Shown here: piece after piece, positions 27,853 through 35,780 of the stretch | Position numbering within the stretch: the first letter of the stretch is position 1 | How the letters are laid out: each line of letters begins with the position of its first letter | Position numbers and translations under genes: made by a program | The notes under the pieces: model-generated | Databases searched by the model: none | Told to the model about the DNA's origin: nothing | The model's input: the letters and a program-made list of their open reading frames with translations, nothing else | Assembly: GCA_963738325.1 (NCBI GenBank) | Contig: CAVTWD010000017.1 | Span: 496,001-560,000 of the forward strand | Source of the DNA: CAVTWD01 sp963738325 | GTDB taxonomy: Bacteria; Actinomycetota; Acidimicrobiia; Acidimicrobiales; Ilumatobacteraceae | DNA: 64,000 bases | Reading direction: 5' to 3'

Positions 27853-28515
27853 GTGTGCTTTTCACCGGAAGCTGACCTCGTCGGCGGGATCGTCGTTGTG
27901 GCCATCGGGATCGACGCCTACCGGCATCTGCGCGGCCGCGACAACCACCTCCTGCTGGCCGGCCTCCCACTCGTGCTCGGCCTTCATCAACTGGTGGAAG
28001 CGTTCGTGTGGTGGGGTGCCGAAGGACAGGTGCCGCACAGCGTCGGGCGGGCGGCGCTGTGGGTCTACCTGCTGATCGCCTTCGTCGTGCTGCCGATCCT
28101 CGTCCCCGTTGCTGTCCTCGTGCTGGAACCCACCGCTCGACAGCGCATGCGCATGGCTCCCTTCGTCATCCTGGGAGCCGCGGTCTCGGCCGTGCTGCTC
28201 GTTGCTCTCCTGACCGCACCGATCGATGTCGTGGCGCACCCGCACCACCTCGCCTACACCGTGCAGATCGCGCACGGCGGCCTGGTGGTGGCCCTCTACG
28301 TCGTCGCCGTCTGCGGCGCGCTGCTCTTCTCCGGCTACCGCCACATCATCATCTTCGGCCTCGCCAACCTCGTCGCCGTCGCCGTCCTCGCCTGGCTGAC
28401 CCTCGACGGGTTCACGTCGCTGTGGTGTGCGTACGCCGCCGTCTCGGCCGGCGCCATCGCCTGGCACATGCGCTACGCCAAACCGCACCGCGACAGTCCC
28501 TATGTCCTGACGTGA
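27853..28515 (+). CDS. DUF6629-family membrane protein
   Basis: The 220-residue protein opens with the family signature MCFSPEADLVGGIVVVAIGI, then DAYRHLRG and LGLHQLVEAFVWW. Six to seven membrane helices follow. The N-terminal Cys and the HQ..E motif recur in the family, whose function is unknown. It stands alone between the ATPase remnant and the MOSC fusion. The start is the ATG beginning MCFSP; a Shine-Dalgarno-like site was not obvious. Confidence 0.8.
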   Translation: MCFSPEADLVGGIVVVAIGIDAYRHLRGRDNHLLLAGLPLVLGLHQLVEAFVWWGAEGQVPHSVGRAALWVYLLIAFVVLPILVPVAVLVLEPTARQRMRMAPFVILGAAVSAVLLVALLTAPIDVVAHPHHLAYTVQIAHGGLVVALYVVAVCGALLFSGYRHIIIFGLANLVAVAVLAWLTLDGFTSLWCAYAAVSAGAIAWHMRYAKPHRDSPYVLT

Positions 28516-28638
28516 GCAAGCGGCGCCGCGTGGTCCGACGTCGGAGGCAACCCGGCAGGTCCGCGTGGTGTAACACCTGGTGCTGATGCGAATCGACTGC
28601 CCCGGGCTGACCACCATCGGCCGTCGGGATCTCGAGCG

Positions 28639-30417
28639 TTGACGTCGGTGGTCGCGAGGCTGGTCGCTGTGAACGTCGGCCTTCCAGCCGATGTGCCCTG
28701 GCACAACGCCACCGTGCACACCGGGATCTGGAAGCGTCCGGTGCAGGGACCTCGCCTGGTCCGCCGACTGAACATCGACGGCGACGGTCAGGGAGATCTG
28801 GACGGCCACGGCGGCGAGCACCGCGCCGTGCTCGTGTACCAGCTCGACTCGTACCGGTACTGGCAAGAGCAGCTGCGACGATCCGACTTCACCTACGGGC
28901 AGTTCGGCGAGAACTTCACGGTCGACGGGCTCGCGGACGACGAGGTCTGCATCGGTGACCGCTTCCAGATCGGCGACGCCGTCTTCGAGGTGTCGCAGCC
29001 GCGTGTGACGTGCTACCGGTTGGGCGTCCGCATGGACGAGCCGCAGATGGCTGCCCTCCTGGTCTCCCATCGTCGACCGGGCTTCTACTTGCGGGTCATC
29101 ACCGAGGGTCACGTCGAAGCGGGCGACATCATCACCAAGGTGGCCGCGGCAGCCGAACCGGTCACCGTCGCCGACGTCGACGCCCTGCTGTACCTGCCCG
29201 GTCACCCGCGCGACGAGCTTGCGCGGGCCTTGCGCGTCGATGCCCTGAGCCCAGGTTGGAAGGCTTCGCTGCGGGCGTTGCTCCACCAGGCCGAGGGCGA
29301 CGAGACGCCGGGCGCTGGCAACACGGGGCTGACCGCCGCCGCCGGCAGTCCACCACCCGCCTGGCCGGGCTTTCGGCCCCTGAGGATCACCGGCGTCCAC
29401 GGCGAGATGAGCACGGTGACGTCGTTGCAGCTGGCCGCGCTCGATGGCGGGCCTCTCCCGATCGCCCAACCCGGCCAGTACCTGACCATCCGGTTGGCCA
29501 TCGACTCGGGGACGACGGTCGTGCGGAGCTACTCCCTCTCAGGGCCGCCCGACGCTGCGGAGTACCGGATCAGCGTCAAGCGCGAGGCCCACGGCATCGC
29601 CAGCAACTACATCCAGTCCGCGGTCGCCGTCGGTCAGACCATCGAAGCGGCCGCGCCGCGTGGCGTGTTCACCCTGGTGCCGGGGTCGGGGCCGGTTGCC
29701 CTGGTATCGGCCGGCATCGGCGTGACCCCCGTGCTCGCCATGCTCCACGCCCTCGTCGCCGAGCGGTCGACCCGCCCGGTGTGGTGGGTGCACGGCGCTC
29801 GGAACGGATCCGAGCACGCCTTCGCCGCCGAGGCCCGCGAGCTGCTGCAGCAGCTGCCCGGCGCACACTCCTTGACCTGCTACAGCGCGCCCTCGGCGAG
29901 CGACCGGGTCGACGAGTCGGACGTCACGACCGGTCACGTCACGGGGGACGTCGTCGCACGGCTCGGTGTGCCTCCTGACGCTCACGTCTACCTGTGCGGT
30001 CCGGCGTCGTTCATGGCGGAGCTCACCTCGGCCCTCGGTGCGTTGGTCTCCGACGCCGATCACCTCCACACCGAGAGCTTCGGAGCGCTCGGTGCCATCA
30101 CGCCCGGTGTCGTTGGTGGGCTCGCGGGCCCGCCTCGTCTGCCGGACGGTCCGCCGGGCACGGGGCCAGCGGTGACGTTCGCCCGCAGCGGCCTGACGGC
30201 ACGTTGGGCCGACCGGTACGCCAGCGTCTTGGAGTTGGCCGAGGCCTGTCGCGTGCCTGTCCGCTGGTCGTGCCGCACCGGGGTGTGTCACACCTGCGAG
30301 ACCGGCCTCGTCTCCGGCCAGGTCGAGTACGAGCCGGAGCCGCTCGACCGCCCCGCAGCCGGCAACCTCCTCGTCTGCTGCGCCTGGCCGTGTGACGATC
30401 TCGTCGTGGATCTCTGA
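28639..30417 (+). CDS. MOSC - ferredoxin reductase - 2Fe-2S ferredoxin fusion oxidoreductase
   Basis: Three domains are fused in 592 residues. Residues about 1-170 are a MOSC domain (QGDLDGHGGEHRAVLVY, catalytic Cys in VTCYRLGVRM). About 250-480 are a flavin reductase with VVRSYSLSGPPD and GIGVTPVLAML. The last 90 are a plant-type ferredoxin with SCRTGVCHTCETG and the final Cys in LLVCCAWP. It should pass electrons from NAD(P)H through FAD and 2Fe-2S, with a molybdenum-cofactor sulfur handling unit attached. The start is TTG 28639; nearby GTG codons are alternatives. Confidence 0.85.
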   Translation: MTSVVARLVAVNVGLPADVPWHNATVHTGIWKRPVQGPRLVRRLNIDGDGQGDLDGHGGEHRAVLVYQLDSYRYWQEQLRRSDFTYGQFGENFTVDGLADDEVCIGDRFQIGDAVFEVSQPRVTCYRLGVRMDEPQMAALLVSHRRPGFYLRVITEGHVEAGDIITKVAAAAEPVTVADVDALLYLPGHPRDELARALRVDALSPGWKASLRALLHQAEGDETPGAGNTGLTAAAGSPPPAWPGFRPLRITGVHGEMSTVTSLQLAALDGGPLPIAQPGQYLTIRLAIDSGTTVVRSYSLSGPPDAAEYRISVKREAHGIASNYIQSAVAVGQTIEAAAPRGVFTLVPGSGPVALVSAGIGVTPVLAMLHALVAERSTRPVWWVHGARNGSEHAFAAEARELLQQLPGAHSLTCYSAPSASDRVDESDVTTGHVTGDVVARLGVPPDAHVYLCGPASFMAELTSALGALVSDADHLHTESFGALGAITPGVVGGLAGPPRLPDGPPGTGPAVTFARSGLTARWADRYASVLELAEACRVPVRWSCRTGVCHTCETGLVSGQVEYEPEPLDRPAAGNLLVCCAWPCDDLVVDL

Positions 30418-30745
30418 TCGGAGCTCCGGTGGTGCTGCGGTCTGCGGGCTGTTGCTGATCCGCTTGCGTCGATGCCGCGCCCGGACGCTGTGAGCGTGGC
30501 TTCGCAGCGATGTATCGCTTCGACGGTGACCAGATTGCGAGCGTTGGGCCGTGCGCGACGACCTGACGATGCTCCGACAGCTCGGGGCGCTGCCGGCCAG
30601 CTGATCGCCCCGCGCGGCCGCTCCGGGACGCCCGAGAGGGCGACGTCCGCAGCGCGTCCCCCTGCATGGTCGAACGATCGTCGCCCCGTCATCTGCACGG
30701 GGGCCGGCTGTTGGTCTGGAGGTTCTGGACGGCAGCCACCGTCCC
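30418..30745. other. Gene-free stretch of about 330 bases
   Basis: No reading frame with family similarity, no tRNA-like folding and no clear repeat was seen between the MOSC fusion and the small membrane protein. It could carry promoter or terminator functions that are not obvious by eye. Confidence 0.4.
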
Positions 30746-30832
30746 TCAGCGGCTCTGCCGCGCGATGCTCCACGCGATCGCGGCCACGATCAAGATGGCG
30801 ATGATCGCGATGGTCCATCCTGCTGCGTTCAT
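30746..30832 (-). CDS. 28-residue single-helix membrane protein
   Basis: The frame MNAAGWTIAIIAILIVAAIA ends WSIARQSR and is preceded by GAGAGGAACG, a good ribosome site. The hydrophobic helix followed by a basic tail resembles the N-terminus of larger actinobacterial proteins that continue with a cytoplasmic domain; here it stops after RQSR. It may be a real micro-protein or a truncated larger one. Confidence 0.5.
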   Translation of the reverse strand: MNAAGWTIAIIAILIVAAIAWSIARQSR

Positions 30833-31126
30833 CGTTCCTCTCCCTTCGGTGATGTGGCCGTCGGCGAGCGCTGTTCGGCGTACTGCCATCCCGTGGAGGT
30901 CAACTGCCCGTGTGGCTGACCCGACGTCCACCATCTCCAGATCTCGCGTGGACGTGGACGCTGCCTTCAGGTCGCCCGGTGCTCGTCGTGCATGCGCCCT
31001 CCGGTCGACATCAGGGCTTCGTCACCGGCCGCCCGGGGCCGCCTGATGCGCGCAGCGGCAAGGGCTCGAGACCGGCACGAACCACCCGACGGCCTGCCGC
31101 CTGAGCGGAGCAGGCCGACGGTCGGA

Positions 31127-31489
31127 TCACGCTGCGATCCAGCTCCGCGCCGCCGCTTCTTCGGCCGTGGTGAAAGCCTTCACTTCCCCCGGCATGAGGT
31201 AGCCGAAGATGTCGACCGAGTGGCGCACCCAGTCCTTGTCGGTGACCACGGCGATCTTCTCCCACCGGGTGACATGAGAGACGCCAACCTTCGTGTCGTC
31301 CCAGATCGCCCCGGCGGTCAGACCGTCGAATTCGCTGCCCAGCACGTAGAGCAGACGGACCTTGTCGTGTGCCTCGAGCGCCCGGTCGACAGCCGGAATC
31401 AGCTCCTTCTCGTAGTCCTGGCTCGTCAGCTCACCTTTCGCGACGAATCCGACGACGTTCTCCGGCAGACCAGCGATTCGCTCCAGCAT
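31127..31489 (-). CDS. SpoIIAA-like (STAS-related) protein
   Basis: The 120-residue protein starts at ATG 31489 (MLERIAGLPENVVGFVAKGE) with GGGAG upstream, and continues LTSQDYEKELIPAVDRALEA, VRLLYVLGSEFDG and WEKIAVVTDKDWVRHSVDIF. The pattern matches the SpoIIAA-like family (PF11964), STAS-fold proteins without the phosphorylated serine of true antagonists. They may bind lipids or signalling partners. It lies in a region rich in stress genes. Confidence 0.8.
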   Translation of the reverse strand: MLERIAGLPENVVGFVAKGELTSQDYEKELIPAVDRALEAHDKVRLLYVLGSEFDGLTAGAIWDDTKVGVSHVTRWEKIAVVTDKDWVRHSVDIFGYLMPGEVKAFTTAEEAAARSWIAA

Positions 31490-31761
31490 CGACGCGCTCC
31501 CTTCAGCAGTAGGGACCATCCAACGTACGCCGCAGATCGGGTGGTCGCCCCTCCACGAGCCAGCCGCCCGCCGACTCGTGCTTGGGCGAGGACGAACGCG
31601 TGACCCGACTGCCGCCCGAGCCATCGAGCCACCCGGTCACGTCCTCGCGAATGCGCTGCCCGCCTGCAGCCTGGCGGGCGTCGCACCTGACCACCATGCT
31701 GGCCGCCGCACGTTGTCGTTCGGCGACGGCTCCGCGCTGATCCTTCGACGGCTCGGGCTCA

Positions 31762-32370
31762 TCAGGGGGCCAGCGTCGCGAAGTCGCTGCGAGTCACGGG
31801 CCCATCGCTGACGGTGCCATCGGGTCGGGGCACGGCGAGCGGCTCGTCTCCCCGCAGGAACCCCACCCGCTCGACGCCCGACAACTCGGTCAGCGTGTAG
31901 GTGAGCTGTGCCATGGCGACCAGTTGGTCGGCGGGAGCCAGCTCGGAGAAGGCATCGCTGAAGCTGATCGTGACGTCATCGACGCCTTGCTCCACGTGGT
32001 CGATGACCGCCGCGTCGGTGATCGCCGAGCGGAGGCCTGCCGCTGTCTCCTCACTGGTCGGGCCTTTCACGAGCGCATCGATCAGCGTGCTGGGATCGAG
32101 CGGGAGAACGTCGCGGACGACTGGGGCGAGACGCTGGTCACGCACCAGGTAGACGACATCGGCTTCCGTCGGCGCGACCACAGTCGTCGCGCTGTACTCC
32201 GGAGGCGCAAGAAGGTCGAACGGCACACGATCGGGGTCGCGTGCGGTGCTCGACCGGAATGCCAGGGCCCGATCCTCCACGCTGACCCGCATGAGGTCCC
32301 CATCGCGTGCGAGGCGCAGGGACGTAACACCTCCGCCGTGCACGTTTGCGTTCTCGATGAGGTTGGCTAT
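31762..32370 (-). pseudogene. Histidine-kinase ATPase remnant fused to a GerMN-domain protein
   Basis: The first about 30 codons read ANLIENANVHGGGVTSLRLA and RDGDLMRVSVED, which is the N-box strand-helix region of a sensor-kinase ATP-binding domain. Then RDPDRVPFDLLAPPEYS begins a GerMN domain (VVYLVRDQRLAPVVRDV, LRSAITDAAVIDHVEQGVDD, AMAQLTYTLTELSGVERVGF). GerMN proteins are usually exported lipoproteins; the signal peptide is missing, as is nearly the whole kinase. Two deletions explain the structure. As written, the product would be cytoplasmic and without kinase function. Confidence 0.65.
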
Positions 32371-32817
32371 TCGTAGCCCCAGACGCGTTGGAGCAGCTGG
32401 TCGCGAGACAGGACCTGGCCGCTGTGCTCGGCCAAGTCACAAAGGACGCGGAACTCCGTCTTGGTGAGATGGACCTCGACGCCCCCCCTTGCGCACCTCG
32501 CCCTCCCGCGGCGACACCTCGACATCTCCGAACACGAGCCGGCCCGTGTGGTCAGCCGCACCCTGGGCTCGACGAAGGAGCGCTCGGAGCCTGGCGGTCA
32601 GAACCTTCGCGGTGAACGGCTTGGTCACGTAGTCGTCGGCGCCCGCCTCGAGCCCGGCCATCATGTCGACGTCATCGATCTGGGCGGTGACGATCACGAT
32701 CGGCACGTCGCTCGCCTGGCGGACGAGGCGGCAGAGCTCGAACCCGTCCTCCAGCAGCATCTTCAACATGGCACGGACGTCGCGATCGTCCTCGACCACG
32801 AGCACACGGGTCGCCAT
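32367..32817 (-). pseudogene. OmpR-type response regulator lacking its phosphoacceptor segment
   Basis: MATRVLVVEDDRDVRAMLKM gives the acidic start of a receiver domain, but MLLEDGFE runs straight into LCRLVRQASDVPIVIVTAQ, skipping about 35 residues that hold the phosphorylated Asp. The later Thr (IVTA) and Lys (VTKPF) positions remain. A one-base slip near 32490 separates the receiver from the winged helix LTKTEFRVLCDLAEHSGQVL. The gene stops after RVWGYE, losing the last strands, because it is joined to the kinase remnant. If translated it could not be phosphorylated normally. Confidence 0.7.
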
Positions 32818-32917
32818 CAGCCCAGACGCCGGGACGCCGGGCCGGGAGCTGCCGAGGGCAGGCCGCGAGCGCCACATCCTCGTCGGAGGCGGCACACGCC
32901 CGGGAACCCGGCAGGGG

Positions 32918-33787
32918 TCACCACGACGGCGGCACGCAGATGACGGCGACGTCTGCACTCGCCGCGACTCGGAGCGCCAGGGGTGTGTGCCAGAGATGCC
33001 GGTGCTGGCGGCGCTCCTGGCCGATCACGATGGCGTCGGCCCGCCGCTGCCGGGCGACCCGCACGAGCCCCGCCACGGGGTCGATCCCCTCACACACCTC
33101 TGTCTCGACGGCGACGCCTGCGACTCGCAGCGGTCGGGTCCATGGACCGGTCAGCTGCTCACGCAGTCGGCGCCATTGGCTCGTCGGATGATCTGCCGGC
33201 ACCCATTCGACGAGTGGTTCGAACACCGTCGCCGCGAGCACCTCCGCATCGGTGCCGCCGAGCAGTTGGGCGAGCCATCGGGTCGCAGCACGGGCGCCGC
33301 CCGAGTCGTCCACGCCGAGCACCAGTCGCCTGAGAGGCCGAGCGGCACCGGCGACTGGGATCAGGGCCACCGGGCTCTCGGCCGCGGCCACGAGGCGGTG
33401 GGCGAGGGCGTGGGTGGCTCGTGAGCTGCCAACCACCACCGCTCTGGCGCCCCCATATGCAGCCCGCTCCAACAGCACGGCCTCTGGTTCGCCTTCGGCC
33501 ATCTCGAGCTGGACGGCCTCGCCACTTTCGCCAGCCGTCATGGCCCACCACCCTCGCAGCTCCTCGGCGAGCCGACGGCTCGACGCGGCTCGCGCCGAAG
33601 GCCGGAGCTCCCCGAGCCAGGGCTGCCAGGCCCGCAACGCGACCAGAGGCGCGCCACACGCACGCGCTAGCCGCGCCGCCCACGCCGTCGCCTCCCTGGA
33701 CTCGTAGCTGCCGTCCTCGTAGGCAACGACCGGCCGGTCATCTTCACCAGCACTGTGGTCCGCGACACTGGTCGCTTCTTGCTCCAT
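32918..33787 (-). CDS. Two-domain universal stress protein (UspA)
   Basis: The 289-residue protein is intact: domain 1 with VVAYEDGSYESREATAWAAR and the nucleotide-binding VVVGSSRATHALAHRLVAAA, domain 2 with LVLGVDDSGGARAATRWLAQ and VIGQERRQHRHLWHTPLALR. Tandem Usp proteins bind ATP and respond to starvation or oxygen stress. The start is ATG 33787. Forty bases upstream ends the ClC gene, so a MarR-ClC-Usp transcription unit is possible. It resembles the frameshifted copy at 5508 in architecture. Confidence 0.85.
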   Translation of the reverse strand: MEQEATSVADHSAGEDDRPVVAYEDGSYESREATAWAARLARACGAPLVALRAWQPWLGELRPSARAASSRRLAEELRGWWAMTAGESGEAVQLEMAEGEPEAVLLERAAYGGARAVVVGSSRATHALAHRLVAAAESPVALIPVAGAARPLRRLVLGVDDSGGARAATRWLAQLLGGTDAEVLAATVFEPLVEWVPADHPTSQWRRLREQLTGPWTRPLRVAGVAVETEVCEGIDPVAGLVRVARQRRADAIVIGQERRQHRHLWHTPLALRVAASADVAVICVPPSW

Positions 33788-33827
33788 TACCCCTCCTTCG
33801 CGGGGTCGAGGGCGGGTGGTCGGCGGC

Positions 33828-35122
33828 TCACGAGCGGCCGCCCGCGACCTGGTAGGTGGTGACCGACGACCGGCCCATCACCAGCTCCGCGGCGACCGCG
33901 GCGAGCAGGCCCGGCACGACGAAGCCCGGCCGCCCGGTCGCCTCGGCGACGAACATCACGGCTGCGAGCGGTACCCGATACCCGGCCCCGAGGAAGGCAG
34001 CGACGCCGACGACGACGAACAGGTTCGTGTCGAGGACGCCGACGGCTCCGCCGACGGCCCGACCCATGAGGGCGCCCGCAACGACCAGCGGCACGAAGAG
34101 GCCTCCAACGCCACCGCCGCCGACGGTCGCCGTGGTTGCTGCACAGCGGAGCACGAGTACCGCGACGACCAGCCAGGTGGCGTGGTGGAGATCGAGGGCC
34201 CAGTCGATCGCCTCATAGCCAGGCCCGAAGACCAGGTTCTCCCCGGTGAGCAGTCGCCCGGCCGCGAACAGCCCACCCAACGCGGTCCCGGCCACGAGGA
34301 TTCGAACCGCTGGGTGGTGCTTGACGCTGAGCGTCTTCGCCGCCCGGATGCCTGCGGAGAACAACCGGGCGGCAGCGCCGGCAGCAACACCGAGCAGGGC
34401 GGCGCCGGCGAGGTCACGGAAGCTGAACGCCGGGTTGCCGACAATCGGAAAGAGTGGATCGGTCCCGTTCACTGCGACGAAGGCCAGGTAGCCCGTGGCC
34501 GCGCTGACGAGCGCCGGTAGGAGCATGCGCCGAGCCACGTCGTCGTGATAGGGCACCTCCAGAGCGAAGATGGCTCCGGTCGCCGGCGCCTTGAAGATGG
34601 CGGCTACACCCGCGGCAGCACCCGCCACCATCAGCACCCGGTGGTCGGCGTCGCCGAAGAAGCGCCGCATGCGCCTCTGCCCCTGTGCGCCGAGCGTGGC
34701 GCCGAGGTAGAGCGATGGACCCTCCAGGCCCATCGCTCCCCCTGAGCCGAGGGTTGCGACGGAGGCCACCATCCTCCCGAGCAGCGCGCGCGCCACCCGA
34801 GCCGGTAGCGAGGATCGTGGAAGCTGTGGAGGTACTCGTCGGCCGTCGCTGGCGACACTCCACCACCCAGCCAGCGGAGGACCACCGCGGTGAGAGCCAA
34901 GCCGACAAGCGGCGCGGCGGCCATGGCCCACAGTGGCGCGCGCCGCACGGCTGCCAGGACCTCCACGACCACCACTCGTTCGAACACGGCGACGCCGAAC
35001 CCGGTCGCCGCCCCCACGATGGCAGCGGAGACCACCACCTGCGTCGAACGTCGGGCCAGGACGCGCAGCCCCTTGCGGCGCCCCACGGCCAAACGCCTCA
35101 CACGCCCAGGTGTCGCGGTCAC
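33828..35122 (-). pseudogene. ClC-type chloride channel/transporter with one frameshift
   Basis: The 5' frame (VTATPGRVRRLAVGRRKGLR) covers the first two helices to EYLHSFHDPRYRLGW. Near 34795 the frame slips and continues LGRMVASVATLGSGGAMGLE and GPSLYLGATLGAQ, the first part of the pore, then GGVGGLFVPLVVAGALMGRA and the later helices. The GLEGP element is the selectivity-filter motif of the family. It starts at GTG 35122, overlapping the MarR stop (GTGA). With one base corrected it would be about 431 residues. It would move chloride, or exchange it for protons. Confidence 0.78.
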
Positions 35123-35608
35123 ACCTCCCACCCGGCCGCCCAAGCCTGGTCAGGCACCTCGCCAGCCGCATCACTGAACGCCTGGAGAGCGCCCGTCATC
35201 GCTGGTCGCAGCGTCTCGGGCACCTTGGCCACGATCTCCGTGATGGCTCGCCGGCGCGCTCTGGTGACCCGATCGAGGAACGTGCGACCCGGGGGCGAGA
35301 GCTCCACGATCACTTCGCGGCGGCTCTCGAGCGATGACGCTCGGCTCATCAAGCCTTTGCGGACGAGTCGGTCGCACATGCGAGTGGCCGTCGATGCGTG
35401 CACGCCGAGCTCTTCGGCGAGCGACGCCGACGTTCTGGGGGCCACGCGCCGCCAGGGCGACCAAGGTTCGGAACTGCGGCAACGTGACTGTGTCGTCGAC
35501 CGAAGCGATGGACCTCGCGGCCACAGCGACGAGCGCCCGTGACGCCCGGAGCACTCCGTCGACGACGCCCTCGAGTCCATCGTCGGGCCCCGACGACTCC
35601 TGCTGCAT
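35119..35608 (-). pseudogene. MarR-family regulator with a frameshift in a G-run
   Basis: The first frame (MQQESSGPDDGLEGVVDGVL) runs through TVTLPQFRTLVALAARGPQN. At the run CTGGGGGCC near 35440 it slips to SASLAEELGVHASTATRMCD and RLVRKGLMSRASS, the recognition helix and wing, ending AGWEV. ATG 35608 is taken as start; ATG 35623 is fifteen bases upstream and also in frame. The stop overlaps the ClC start. MarR proteins bind palindromes near their own promoter; one lies at 35612-35628. Confidence 0.72.
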
Positions 35609-35611
35609 GCA

Positions 35612-35628
35612 ATGATTGTACATGACAT
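35612..35628. promoter_or_regulatory. Imperfect 17-bp palindrome at the marR start
   Basis: ATGATTGTACATGACAT is centred on GTAC and its reverse complement matches at most positions. TGCATGCA, a perfect 8-bp palindrome, lies immediately before it. Placement over the start of the MarR gene fits autoregulation, and would favour ATG 35608 as the start. Binding is inferred. Confidence 0.4.
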
Positions 35629-35780
35629 CAATTGGTTGCGGCAACGGCGGCGGCGGTCGGGCGTTCGGTCGTGGAACCGCAACACCGCCGACGCCAGCCT
35701 GGAGGATCGAGCGGACGAACCGGGCCTTCGCTGCGTGCATCCCGACCCCGCTTCGGCCCCATCCGTGCAGCTCAGAGAGC

